Notes: generated from the sequence alone by a model not told the origin. 64,000 nucleotides of DNA from Cristatella mucedo (GCA_009760855.2 WPIO01000117.1:20001-84000); one strand, 5' to 3'. Counted from the stretch's first letter, positions 38,151 to 48,151 are shown. Numbers and translations: made by a program.

Positions 38151-39500
38151 TGTTGGGCTTTGCATGTGCAACGGCACTGAAGGAGGTTACGTGGCCGGCG
38201 ATCTAGTGACACACGGATCGATAAGCAACAGAACCCCGAAAAAGCCCGTTCTTGACTCCTAACTTCGTGTCTCATGTCGCCACCTGCAGTTTCTCGACTT
38301 GTTCTGGAAGCTTTACAGCCCGAGGCTCACGTGGAGCAGCACGTGTGAGATAGTAACTAAGTTGCATTGTTATGTTTATCACGGTTTGCCGCTCAGCATT
38401 TGGACCCCATTTCACAGCTCGGAAAAGACCGGAAATGCAAGCCGTTTTATCTTGCTGTCATTCCGACCGAGGGATACATGTAGCCAATAGGTAATACTAA
38501 TGTTGAAATATTGTAGCTCTCAACTAGAACTGCATCTTTTTCTAGGCACTGATAGAGCACACGATCGATAGTCACACGATAGAAAGCAAGCGTGTGACCA
38601 GCCGATTTGTAATTTTCAAGCACAATTTCAGAATGGACAGGAGCTTAAAACTACGTATCGCGAACGGATTAAATGCTGCACCGTTAGGTGGATTTAGCTT
38701 CCTCTTAAATTTTTCAAAGTCGGGGATCAGTCCTGATATCAGACATTTGTTCAAAGCTTTCGGATAATCGTAGCTAAAAGTTAAGTTCCCTAAAGGACAA
38801 GGTCAAGGCTTTAAGTGGAGTGACATCCGACCCTCCGAGTCGGAGGGAGCAAGATTCGTACTCTGACGACCAACGGCCGCGCCTGCCAAGAAACGGGTCG
38901 TCTAAGCTCAGGAGGCGGTGCGGTACTGGAGCGGCTGTGAACGATGGAGGAATGTCTGTACGCATGATGGTAGGGTGGCATGCATACCTCGGCGCTTTGA
39001 TGGGTCCGCCGTACAGAAATTACAGCTGCTTGAGCAGTAAGTTGGTTCTTGTCAAATTCTTGTGGTAACAACCAGCTTGACTGTCTTTCCTTCGCTATAC
39101 CAGCCGGTAAGCGCCCGTAATTATTAAAATTAAAAATAATTCTTCACACGATACCAAATACTGTGCAAGAAATTCAATCTAGCAATTGCAGTAATTGCTC
39201 ACCTTACCTGCAAGGCTTCTTTTTGCAGTGCTTGGATGCCCTGTGCTGCATGGCTTGTCTCGATTCCCCGAAAGGCAGGCCGACGTAGGCACTGCAGTCA
39301 TGACCCGTAGCAAAAGGCATGCTGTGTGTGCAAGCAATCACTTGTGATGCCATGTCAGTCAAATATTATTTTAACTTCAGCCACATTATTTTATCAAGCT
39401 TGATTTTATAGTATTGTAATGAGTTGCATGTAGCACTCGTCTCAACAGCTGGGTCTCATGTTAACGTTAAGGTGCCCTAACTCTCCGTCCTGCAGCAGAA
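38150..39500. other. no gene recognised
   Basis: Host intergenic sequence. A short minus-strand frame at 38,572-38,754 and frames at 38,774-39,071 have no recognisable family. I see no supported gene. Confidence 0.5.
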
Positions 39501-39530
39501 AAATCTCTATTAATATTGTCTTATCTATTA

Positions 39531-39531
<1 letters not shown>

Positions 39532-39620
<89 letters not shown>
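39532..39620. repeat. (TA)n microsatellite
   Basis: About 44 TA dinucleotides. Confidence 0.98.
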
Positions 39621-39624
<4 letters not shown>

Positions 39625-39695
39625 CTCTATATAGTTCTCTATATAGTTCTCTATATAGTTCTCTATATAGTTCTCTATATAGTTCTTTATATAGT
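39621..39695. repeat. 14-bp minisatellite next to the TA tract
   Basis: AGTTCTCTATAT repeats about five times with a 14-base period (agttctctatat plus at), then degenerates. It contains TATAT and probably arose by expansion at the edge of the TA tract. Confidence 0.9.
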
Positions 39696-39804
39696 TCTTA
39701 TAGGACCAGATTCTCGCCTGATAGGACCTGGAGTTGGACTTTGTAATTCATTTGGGTTTGAGGTTTTGGCTTTAGGGTCTAGGTTTTAGGGCTTAGCATT
39801 CAGT

Positions 39805-40376
39805 GTAGGAGTTAATAACTTGAACTTGAACTTGAGCAACTACCGCCCAGTCTCCCTTCTACCATTCCTATCAAAGACACTGGAACGGGCCGTGGCAGAC
39901 CAGCTGAACTCATATATCGAAACCTCACACCTTGCTAGTAAGTTCCAGTCTGGCTGTAGAGCTAATCACTCCACAGAGTCAGCATTGCTTAGGGTGTACA
40001 ACGACCTACTTAGGAATGCCGACATGGGTAGAGTGTCTCTGCTTGTTTTGCTCGATCTTTCGGCAGCTTTTGATGCTATCGATCTCAAAGTTCTTCTAGA
40101 GCACCTCTCATCTCGCCTGGGCATCACTGGCACTGCTCTGCAATGGTTCAGGTCTTATCTCAGTGGGAGACTTCAGAGTATTGACGTGAATGGACAAAGA
40201 TCATCTGAGGTACCTCTTAAATATGGGTTACCTCGGGGCTCGGTGCTAGGTCCGGTTCTTTTCACGGTTTATACTCTGCCTCTTGCTGATGTGATTGCCA
40301 AGCACAATCTAGGCTTTCACTTCTGTGAGGATGACACTCAGTTGTACCTTTGCTTTGATCCCTCCCAGCCTTCGAG
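39805..40376 (+). mobile_element. LINE ORF2 reverse transcriptase, 5' part, split by the Polinton
   Basis: The plus strand encodes NYRPVSLLPFLSKTLERAV, SALLRVYNDLL, LDLSAAFDAID (palm D block) and YGLPRGSVLGPVLF. The block expected as (Y/F)ADDTQLYL reads CEDDTQLYL. This is the palm of a non-LTR reverse transcriptase of the CR1/jockey-like kind. It is 5'-truncated near 39,805. The coding sequence is cut at 40,376 by the 19-kb element and resumes at 59,486 in the matching place. Confidence 0.93.
40371..40376. repeat. target-site duplication, left (TTCGAG)
   Basis: TTCGAG lies immediately before the left terminal repeat; TTCGAG recurs at 59,485-59,490. If the right terminal T is counted as element, the duplication is the 5-bp TCGAG. 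Polintons are known for 6-bp duplications. Confidence 0.85.
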
Positions 40377-40545
40377 AGTAGTATGTGATTTTTCCATTTC
40401 ATAGCCTCACCCTCAACTCGAGCATTTTTTCATTCGATCTCACATTCGTTCGATTTCACATTACAAAATGCCCTCATCGAGTGTGAGTCTGTGAAATGGA
40501 AAAATCCCCGACTACTCACCAAAAGTTTACTTAACTTTATATTAT
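40377..40545 (+). repeat. left terminal inverted repeat
   Basis: About 169 bases matching the reverse complement of 59,320-59,485 with scattered substitutions and short indels. The first 140 bases (40,377-40,516) are themselves an imperfect palindrome, beginning AGTAGT and ending ACTACT. Confidence 0.95.
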
Positions 40546-40590
40546 AGTAAATATTATTTTAATTAAATAAATTTTATTTCCTTAATATAG

Positions 40591-42379
40591 ATGTCTGAAA
40601 AAATGAGTTTTCACGGCGCGAGGGTGAACCGGTTAACGATCATGCAAAAAGATTAGTATCTTCATATGAATTAAAGTTTGGCAACAAACCTTCTTTTAAC
40701 AAGAAGTGTGGTAATTCTTCTCGTATAGTTCATTATCCAGTTTCTGCAAATGATGTAAAATCCCTAATTAAAACTTTATCAGTACATAAAGTAATAACTC
40801 CTAAGAAAAAGAAGGTAGATAGTTTCTTTAGTGAAACAAAATGTCTTCGTAAGATTGAAGCAACTGGTTGGTTTTTAGGAAGGAAAACTGCTAATGGTAA
40901 TGAGATAGATTATGAATATGAAGGATTTAAATTGGAAGATTCAGATATTAATAAATTTAAAGAAAATTGTACTCCAGGATTAATAGATGTTATGAATAAA
41001 GTTTCTTCTAGTATAAATAATGTAAAGATGAGTATTGTCATTCACGTTAAATTAGAAAATTCAAGAAGTGAAGCTCTTTTTGCAGTATTGAACGGTTCTT
41101 CTCCAGCAATTTTGAATAGGGTTTCTCATTTCAAATCAATTATTGTAAAACATTTTGCTGTAATGAATGAAACACTTGACGATTGGAATGAGGGTGGTTC
41201 ATCATGTAGAGTTATAAGAATTATTAGTGCTTATGCGAAATTTACAAGATATACTCCTCAAATTGGTGGTTCTTATGTTCCTCTTCCTGAAAAATTAAGA
41301 AATAAGAGATGCATTATAAACATGAAGAATACTGATGATAATTATTGTGCATTATTGTGTGTTTTAAGAGCATTACATCCATCTATTAATCATAAAGAAT
41401 CAACTCATAGTTTAAGATTTTTATTACAAGAAAAGTATTCAGATATATTACATTTAATAAAAGCACTATTTACAACAAATGATAAAGACGATCCAAGAAA
41501 TCAATATAGTGTTAATAACAGTGTTCCAATTAGAGTTGAGGATATTCCAAAACTTGCTAAACTATTTAATATTACTATAAATGTTTACGAATATACTCAT
41601 TCTTTATTCCCATTAATTGTTAATTCTGAGGAAAGTGAGAATCATGTAGATCTTCTTTTATATAGTGATGAAGGAAAATCTCATCATGTTCTTATTACAA
41701 ATTTTAGTTCTCTATGCAGAAATAGTGAAGATACTGGAAGAACAAGATTATTTTGTAAGAGATGCCTTTCAAGGTTTTATGAAGAGGAAAAACTAGATGC
41801 TCATATTATTGATTGCAATTCTAAACATTGTGGAACATCTAAAGTTAAAATGCCACATGCAAATAGTAGAAAAGATGGTACAGGCGATTTAGTTATGTTT
41901 AGAGATTTTGATAAAATGATTAAGTCACCATTCGTTGCATATGCTGACTTTGAATGTTTGCTAGGTTCAATTGATAATCCTGAAGAAGCAATAAAAGGGT
42001 CTTTCAACCAACATAAACCTTGTTCAGTTGCATATGTATTTTAAAATCATGAGGGTAAAATCGTATCACAATATACTCAAACTTTTGGACATGATTGTGT
42101 TGATAAATTCATTCTTTCATTAAAAGAAGATTTCAAAAAGAATAAAGAGGAACTTAAAAATGTGCTTAAGAAATATAAAATTTATGATAAATCATCGATG
42201 ACAGAAGAAGAGAAAAAAGAATATGATAATGCAAATGCTTGTTGGATATGTGGTAAATTCTTAGATACAAGTGAAAAGCTATTAGATCACTGTCATTTTA
42301 ACTGGTAAATATAGAGGAGCAGCACATGGATCTTGCAACTCAAAACTAAAGATATCAATAAATTCACTTAAACTTTCAG
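40591..42379 (+). pseudogene. PolB: protein-primed DNA polymerase B, N-terminal part only
   Basis: Family role: replicates the linear element from its ends with a protein primer. The start ATG follows TTAATATAG. Visible: a long N-terminal region (TPGLIDVMNKVSSSINN, INMKNTDDNYCALLC), a C..C-x-H-type zinc motif (CKRCLSRF), and the exonuclease I motif in FVAYADFECLL. A Cys/His block (CWICGKFL and DHCH) precedes the usual KYRGAAHGSCN segment. Breaks: a frame change near 40,620, an in-frame TAA at 42,042-42,044, a frame change near 42,300, and truncation at about 42,380 by a LINE. Exo II/III and all polymerase motifs are missing from the whole window. Confidence 0.9.
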
Positions 42380-42381
42380 TG

Positions 42382-43410
42382 TATAATAATAATAATAATA
42401 ATAATAAGAATTCACTTGATAAAGCGCCCTCAGAGAATTTAATCTCTCTCTAGGCGCTTTACATTTGCTGCAAAGTGAAATGCAATTGAATGGTAAGTAA
42501 AATCATGCTTGAAAAACAAAAAAAATGAATAATATGGTTAGGGGTGACATGCACAGGGTCAGCATGCGAATATGGTTAGTGGCAGCATGCACAGTGTCAG
42601 CACGCATAAGCACATCAAGGACGAATCACAGGGACCCACTAAATGCTGTCCTAAATAGGTATGTTTTAAAGTTTCTTTTAAATGTGGTCAGGTCAAGGGA
42701 TGTTCTGACGCAGGTCGGGAGGGAGTTCAAGGCTTTGGGAGCATACGAGCTGAATGCATGGTCTCCAAAGGATTTAAGGTTTGTACGAGGTATTTCCAGA
42801 CTGTTGGATTCCGAAAAGCGGGTGGTACGATGCTTGGCCTGATGGGGTAGTATATCTGAAAGATAGGCTGGAGCCATAGAATGAAGAGACCTAAAAGTGA
42901 GCGACAAAACCTTGAAGTCCACTAACCACATTTGCATGCTGACCCTGTGCATGTCACCCCTAACCATATTATTCATTTTGCTTGTTTTCAAGCATGATTT
43001 TACTTACTATTATAGTGCATATCACTTTACAGCAAATGTAAAGCGCCTAGAAAGAGATTAAGTTCTCTGAGGGCGCTTTATTAAGTGCAATTAATATTAT
43101 TATTATTATTATTAAGTCAATCCGTTGCCTCACTGGTAGCCAGTGCAGGTCGGCGAGAAGTGGAGTAATGTGGCAACTGTGACGCTCACGACAGACAAGC
43201 CTGGCTGCAGAGTTTTGCACCAGCTGCAATCGCCTGATCGCACATGCTGGTAGGCCAGTAAGCAGTGAGTTGCAGAAGTCGAGACGGGATGTCACGAATG
43301 CATGGACCAACTTAGACGTGGTATCCTTATCTAAACAAGCCCGAATTTTAGCAATGTTATGAAGCTGAAAATAGGCAGATTTGACTGTGGAGCTGATGTG
43401 TTCGTCTAAA
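42382..43410 (-). mobile_element. 5'-truncated LINE copy inside the Polinton
   Basis: Same family as the LINE that hosts the Polinton, in reverse orientation, with its (AAT)n tail at 42,383-42,410. It covers the 3' UTR and the ORF2 C-terminal region (SLTFRSLHSMAPAYLSDILP, LPTCVRTSLDLTTFKRN). No target duplication is seen, and different viral genes lie on the two sides (polymerase and a fibre gene), so viral DNA was lost here. Confidence 0.92.
42919..43113 (+). mobile_element. 195-bp LINE 3' end inserted in the LINE at 42.4-43.4 kb
   Basis: A forward-oriented copy of only the LINE 3' end (CACATTTGCATGCTGACCC through GCAAATGTAAAGCGCCTAG to an (ATT)n tail) interrupts the reverse-oriented copy. 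AAGTC occurs at both edges (42,915-42,919 and 43,114-43,118) as a probable 4-5 bp target duplication. Confidence 0.88.
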
Positions 43411-43732
43411 TTACCTCTCATTGTTCCACCTGTAAGTGGAAGTTTAGTATCAGCATAATCCTTTGTTGCAGCATCACTAGGATTTATAGGATTAGCAAGA
43501 TCTGCTATTCTAAAATTATTCATATCAATATCTTCATCATTTGTAGTAGATCTAGAAATCTTAGTAACACAATTCGTATCTATATATTTTCTATTTACTG
43601 CATCACCAGCATCAACGGGATCACCTAAATTCTTTATAAGATTATTATCCATATTTAGATTACCACTAAGTATATCACCAGTTTTTTGATACAATTCTTT
43701 GATATTTTTCCTCTACTTCTTTTTCCTAACAT
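43411..43732 (-). pseudogene. fibre-like protein B, truncated
   Basis: Start ATG at 43,732, directly after GTATAGAA. After a frame change in the first 15 codons the frame shows repeated units of the type NP(x)nDAAxKxYxD: LGDPVDAGDAVNRKYID and NPINPSDAATKDYADTK, with TGDILSGNLNMDNN and TGGTMRGN. Such units are typical of phage tail-fibre-like trimeric stalks, and related proteins occur in large DNA viruses and Polinton-like elements. It is cut off by the LINE at 43,410. A role in attachment is inference. Confidence 0.7.
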
Positions 43733-43734
43733 TT

Positions 43735-44596
43735 CTATACAATGCTAACATTACAATCTATAAAAGTAATTCCACTAGCAACTGTAAACTTATCGATAGC
43801 ATATCTACATGTCCCATCAATGTTAATTATTAATACTACTGTACCATTTACTCCATAAGTATTATCACTAGTTAATTCTAAATAAGAATTAGTTTTATTA
43901 GTTGCATACATAATATTAGACACCATACTAAAATTAGGTAACACTCCTGGAAAAAATGTTTTAAGATTAGTATGATATGCTATGATTTTTCCAGTAGCTG
44001 CATCAATAGGTATATCACCAGGTGTAATTTTTTGAGTTTGAAACTCATTACCTGTACTTCCATTAGCAGTAATATTAACGCCTAACATATCAAGATAGAA
44101 TATACTTGGATAAGTGCCATTTAAACCTAAATAACTAAATGCTACTTGCTAACAACTATCAACATATTGTTTTAATGCTACATCAGAAACTTTTACATTC
44201 ATAATATTCTTATTTCCCATATCAATACTTGCCATTGCTTTACCTTGAAATACAGCTGTCATACTTTTAAGTAATCCATAATTTATTACTTTATATGGTC
44301 TTAGATCTGAGTATACAGTTCCATCAGCAGAGTTATCAGATATCCCAAAAACATTCTTACAATTCAATTGTGATTTCATTACTGCTCTACTCTTTGGTAA
44401 CAAATCAGTTAGAGCTGATACTTTTGCTATTTCTCCTGAAGGATTACTAATAACATTGTTACCAGCACTTGAAGTAGGAGCATAATCCAATCTTATAGCA
44501 TCACCACTATTAACAGGAAATTCTATTAGTTATTCTATTATTATTTGCATTAAGATCATTATAAATATTACCATTGACTTTTCTAACTTTTTCCAT
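43735..44596 (-). pseudogene. fibre-like protein A
   Basis: Start ATG at 44,596-44,594, ten bases from the divergent ATG at 44,607. The N-terminus (KVNGNIYNDLNANNNRI) resembles that of the fibre-like gene at 55,947. A DAIRLDYA unit follows after a frame change near 44,520, then IDMGNKNIMNVKVSDVALKQ, an in-frame stop near 44,149 and a Thr/Ile-rich C-terminal domain ending DCNVSIV. Its TAG stop is the TAG of the next gene's TATAGAAATG. Probable virion fibre or attachment protein by repeat type only. Confidence 0.65.
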
Positions 44597-44606
44597 TATA
44601 TAATAT
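44597..44606. promoter_or_regulatory. 10-bp divergent promoter TATATAATAT
   Basis: The only sequence between the minus-strand ATG (44,596) and plus-strand ATG (44,607) is TATATAATAT, an AT-rich near-palindrome. The same 10-bp spacing occurs at 57,346-57,355. A bidirectional core promoter is inferred. Confidence 0.6.
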
Positions 44607-45134
44607 ATGCCGAAAAAAGTAAAGAAAAGTAAAGGTGTTGAAGAAGATTTAAAAGAAGGTACTAAAACAACTAAAGAAGTGTTAGAAAGTGTTAAGACTG
44701 CAACAAAAATAGGTGAAAAAACAGTTACAAAATTATTACCAAAATTAGCAGCAAGATTATCATTACAAGCATCTGAAAAGATAGCTACAGCTGTTCCTAA
44801 AGTCTTACAATCTCTTAAAGTTATTGGAGCTGGAACAAAAGTTTCAGGTGGCCTTCTTAGTAGTTTTACAGGAATTGTAGATTTATCTTTATTTATAAAA
44901 GAAATGATATTACTAGTGGTAAATATGGACAAGTATTCTGGAAGACGATGTCAGAAAAAAGAAGGATTGCAAAAGATGATTGAATCACTAGAAATAGGTC
45001 TTGCAATTAATGATGTTTTACTTGTTGCAGAAAAAGATAATTATCCTTGGCAATGGAATCCAAGTGTTTATTTAAGTGAAGTGTTTGGAATGGAAGTAAT
45101 TTGGGATAGCTCACAATTAGATCCTAAAACTTAA
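44607..45134 (+). CDS. orphan Polinton protein, 175 aa
   Basis: One of the few intact frames. Starts MPKKVKKSKGVEEDLKEGTK (Lys-rich), then a helical middle with hydrophobic IVDLSLFIKEMILLVVNM, and ends in an acidic/aromatic PWQWNPSVYLSEVFGMEVIW. No family recognised. The stop codon lies at the junction with a LINE tail, so the natural C-terminus may be lost. The basic N-terminus and amphipathic middle could suit a core or membrane-active virion protein; this is speculation. Confidence 0.6.
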   Translation: MPKKVKKSKGVEEDLKEGTKTTKEVLESVKTATKIGEKTVTKLLPKLAARLSLQASEKIATAVPKVLQSLKVIGAGTKVSGGLLSSFTGIVDLSLFIKEMILLVVNMDKYSGRRCQKKEGLQKMIESLEIGLAINDVLLVAEKDNYPWQWNPSVYLSEVFGMEVIWDSSQLDPKT

Positions 45135-46050
45135 TAATAATAATAATAATAATATTGCACTTGATAAAGCGCCCTCAGAGAACTTAATCTCTTTCTAGGT
45201 GCTTTACATTTGCTGCAAAGTGATATGCAATAGAATAGTAAGTACAATCATGCTTGAAAAACAAAAAAAATGAATAATATGGTTAGGGGTTACATGCACA
45301 GGGTCAGCATGCAAATGTGGTTAGTGGCAGCATGCACAGTGTCAGCACGCATAAGCACATCAATGACGAATCACAGGGACCCACTAAATGCTGTCCTAAA
45401 TAGGTGTGTTTTTAAGTTTCTTTTAAATGTGGTCAGGTCAGGGGATGTTCTGACGCAGGTCGGGAGGGAGTTCTAGGCTTTGGGAGCATACGAGCTAAAT
45501 GCACGGTCTCCAAAGGATTTAAGGTTTGTACGAGGTATTTCCAGACTGTTGGATTCCGAAAAGCGGGTGGTACGATTCTTGGCCTGATGGGGTAGTATAT
45601 CTGAAAGATAGGCTGGAGCTATAGAATGAAGAGACCTAAAAGTGAGCGACAAAACCTTGAAGTGAATCCGTTGCTTGACTGGTAGCCAGTGCAGGTCGGC
45701 GAGAAGTGGAGTAATGTGGCAACTGTGACGCTCACGACAGACAAGCCTGGCTGCAGAGTTTTGCACCAGCTGCAATCGCCTGATCGCACATGCTGGTAGG
45801 CCAGTAAGCAGTGAGTTGCAGAAGTCGAGACGAGATGTCACGAATGCATGGACCAGCTTGGACGTGGTATCCTTATCTAAACAAGCCCGAATTTTAGCAA
45901 TGTTATGAAGCTGAAAATAGGCAGATTTGACTGTGGAGCTGATGTGGTCGTCTAACGAGAGGTCGCTTTGGAATATGACACCTAGATTTCGAGCTGATTC
46001 AACTGGAGATATGCTGGCAGAGCCAATTTTGAAAGTGAGCCTTTCCAATT
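45133..46050 (-). mobile_element. second 5'-truncated LINE copy inside the Polinton
   Basis: Same orientation as and very similar to the copy at 42.4-43.4 kb, reaching slightly further 5' (minus-strand frame from 46,048 to 45,473: LTFKIGSASISPVESARNLG onwards to SSYAPKA). The (AAT)n tail starts at 45,133. No target duplication is evident. The gene on its right side lacks a start, suggesting loss of viral DNA here as well. Confidence 0.93.
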
Positions 46051-46599
46051 TGGTCTAAGAATTTCTTAGAAGTACGAAGTGGAGGCTTTCTTCCTGCAAT
46101 CCCTGCACTTGTTTCGGCAATTACTGCAGCCATTGGTACAGCAGGAACAGTTATTTCAATTGGTGTTACAATTGCAAGTCTAATAAAGAAATTAATAGAT
46201 AATACAATGTTCAAAGGTAAATCACCCCCAATGAAAACCCATGAAGAAAGAATGAATGCACTAACTTTGCAAAGTGAAATATTAAGAAATGCATTACATG
46301 ATTTGAAACAAATGGTAAAACTAATTGATAGAGGAGTTGATATTGATGTGTCAGGAAAAGTACAAAGAGAAGAAGTACAAAATCGATTGGATTATCAAGA
46401 CCATGGAAGAGCACTTGTAGAAAGCGGAGGCGTTGATTTTTCTCCAGAATTAAAAAACGCAATAAAACAAGTAGAAGCTAGCAAAGTCGGAGGAAAGAAA
46501 ACGTGCGATTATAAAAGTGAGAGTGCAATGTTACTTTCTGTCCTTTATAAACAAGTAAAACTCCTGAAGAGATTGATCGTGAGATTAAAAAATTGTTAG
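46051..46599 (+). pseudogene. hydrophobic pX/pVI-like virion protein, 5'-truncated
   Basis: The open frame emerges from the LINE edge without a start and shows SGGFLPAIPALVSAITAAIG followed by a Gly/Thr/Val-rich hydrophobic stretch (about 35 residues), then a Lys/Glu-rich helical region (KTHEERMNALTLQSEILRNA) and a basic C-terminus. A GGFLP-hydrophobic segment is reminiscent of small core or membrane-lytic proteins (pX/pVI type) of adenovirus-like lineages, which are processed by adenain. The assignment rests on this segment only. Confidence 0.45.
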
Positions 46600-46693
46600 C
46601 TGAACTGAAACAAAGATGCAGTAATTAGAAGTCACTATATCTAACTAATGTATCATCATCATCTAAACAATATGAACAGTTTAGTCTTGCAAG
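46600..46693. other. intergenic, tail-to-tail
   Basis: AT-rich gap between convergent genes with no feature recognised. Confidence 0.4.
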
Positions 46694-47224
46694 TTATATG
46701 TGAAGACAGATTGCAGTAAGATAATGAGCAGTTGCAGCATCTTCAGGATCAGTAAAATATCCCACGCTTTTTATCTCCATCAATTCTAAATTATTATTTT
46801 TATTATTTATTTGCTCTTTTATCAAAACATGCACCGATGAAAGTAGATGGTGGTCCTTTTCGCTTTTCTGCTGTTTTCTGTTTCTGCTTTCGTTTTTACC
46901 AGAAGTCGCTGATCTTAAATTATCAATTCCATTATCTAGCCTATTTAAATTAACGTGGTCACGTTTGAAATATTGTAAATATTGTAATATTGTAAATATT
47001 GGCATTTCCTTCTTTTCAATTAGCCAAGCAAGTCTATGTGCTTTATACCGTTTTCCATCAATACTAATAGTTCTATATCCGTATTTATCAATCGATCCCG
47101 CTTCGATGCCAACGAGTGCAGATCCTTTTCTATCAACTTTCCATCGGAAAACACCTGTAAAAGCACTGCAATCTAACATTTCCATAACACGTTCCCTCAA
47201 TGTATCAACTTCATCCATTGACAT
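46694..47224 (-). CDS. HNH endonuclease with AP2-like tail
   Basis: Start ATG at 47,224 follows TTTATAGAA. About residues 15-90 form an HNH_3-type nuclease: AHRLAWLIEK, RDHVNLNRLDNGIDNLR (His, Asn and the second Asn-containing helix). The end (GYFTDPEDAATAHYLTA) looks like the last strand and helix of an AP2 DNA-binding domain, a common partner of HNH homing nucleases in phages and large DNA viruses. A (AATATTGTA)n-like duplication around 46,970-47,000 adds TILQYLQYF just before the His motif and may be disruptive. Likely a selfish or recombination nuclease carried by the element. Confidence 0.75.
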   Translation of the reverse strand: MSMDEVDTLRERVMEMLDCSAFTGVFRWKVDRKGSALVGIEAGSIDKYGYRTISIDGKRYKAHRLAWLIEKKEMPIFTILQYLQYFKRDHVNLNRLDNGIDNLRSATSGKNESRNRKQQKSEKDHHLLSSVHVLIKEQINNKNNNLELMEIKSVGYFTDPEDAATAHYLTAICLHI

Positions 47225-47274
47225 TTCTATAAAATGTTTTTTATCTGTTTAAAATAATAATTATTATATGGGAA

Positions 47275-47463
47275 ATGAGTTATCAAGAAGCAAAACTATC
47301 ACTGTCAGATCATCAAGTAAAACCAATACGTAGCTCTAAAGAACAAATTTCCACTTTCGTTTGAAGCATCAAATGATTTGGCTTCATTGTACGATGTTCC
47401 CATTCTTCTCACTCAAACTCAACTTAATAAAATAGAAAAAAAAGTAGAAGTACTAATAAAGGC
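47275..47463 (+). pseudogene. decayed gene fragment
   Basis: An ATG at 47,275 follows TTATTATATGGGAA, the usual start context. The first 15-20 codons read MSYQEAKLSLSDHQVKPIRS, after which frame breaks occur. Another frame gives FEASNDLASLYDVPILLTQ. No family recognised. Confidence 0.35.
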
Positions 47464-47511
47464 TTGCAATTGAATATTTCTCTTAAACAACTAAGAGCAA
47501 ATAGAAAAGTT

Positions 47512-48135
47512 ATGTCAGGTATCGTGGATATAATAAACAAATTATCAGGTAACCGTGAATTTCATCTTCCTCTTCCTAAAGATGTTCCATCAGAATATGT
47601 ACCAAATGGAAGTTTCAATAATACTGGGAAATATTCTTATGCAAGGCCAGGAACAAAGTATAGACAACGTTTAGATGAGGGTTACGAGAGGGCAAACGAA
47701 CTTGACAGAGCTGCATTAGTCCACGATAGTCTTTACACTGAGACATCATCCGATCCAGGACCAAAAAGAACAGAAATAAGAAATTCATCAGATTTAGTTC
47801 TCGCAGAGTCTGCAGCTCGTATTGCATATGATCCCAAACAAACGAATTATGTTAGAGAAGATGCTAAGACAGTGGCTGCGATCATGACTGTAAAAGCAAA
47901 ATTAGGTTTAGGAATAGGTGGAAGTACCTTAGACAGCAAAATTGCAATGGACTTCTTTAAAGATAAAGTATCAAACCCAACAAGTATTAGTACGATAACT
48001 ACTTATACTAAAACTCTTGTTGATAAGATGTTATCTATAAGTAAAAAAAGATATAATCTAATTTTTATTTTGTTTTATGTTTATCTAATTTTTGTTTTAT
48101 ATGTTTTATTTGTATCTAATAATCAGCAGGATTGA
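47512..48135 (+). CDS. parvovirus-type phospholipase A2-like protein
   Basis: Start chosen at ATG 47,512 (after AATAGAAAAGTT); an upstream TTG extension exists. The pattern is that of the secreted/parvoviral PLA2 core: a Tyr-x-x-Pro-Gly segment (YARPGTKYRQRL) in place of the calcium loop, then ELDRAALVHDSLYTE, matching D-x-A-A-x-x-H-D-x-x-Y with the catalytic His-Asp pair, then a later Asp-containing helix (SSDLVLAESAARIAYD). Parvoviral capsids use such a domain to breach endosomes; a similar virion role is inferred. The calcium loop is imperfect (first Gly missing), so activity is uncertain. A hydrophobic segment near 48,055-48,110 ends the protein. Confidence 0.75.
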   Translation: MSGIVDIINKLSGNREFHLPLPKDVPSEYVPNGSFNNTGKYSYARPGTKYRQRLDEGYERANELDRAALVHDSLYTETSSDPGPKRTEIRNSSDLVLAESAARIAYDPKQTNYVREDAKTVAAIMTVKAKLGLGIGGSTLDSKIAMDFFKDKVSNPTSISTITTYTKTLVDKMLSISKKRYNLIFILFYVYLIFVLYVLFVSNNQQD

Positions 48136-48151
48136 ATTTATCTTGTCCTTT

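Noticed and set aside
42382-46050. Frames at 42,626-42,991, 45,473-46,048 and 43,047-43,410 as viral genes
   Set aside because: They are LINE ORF2 C-terminal sequence; the fibre B frame runs by chance into the LINE frame.
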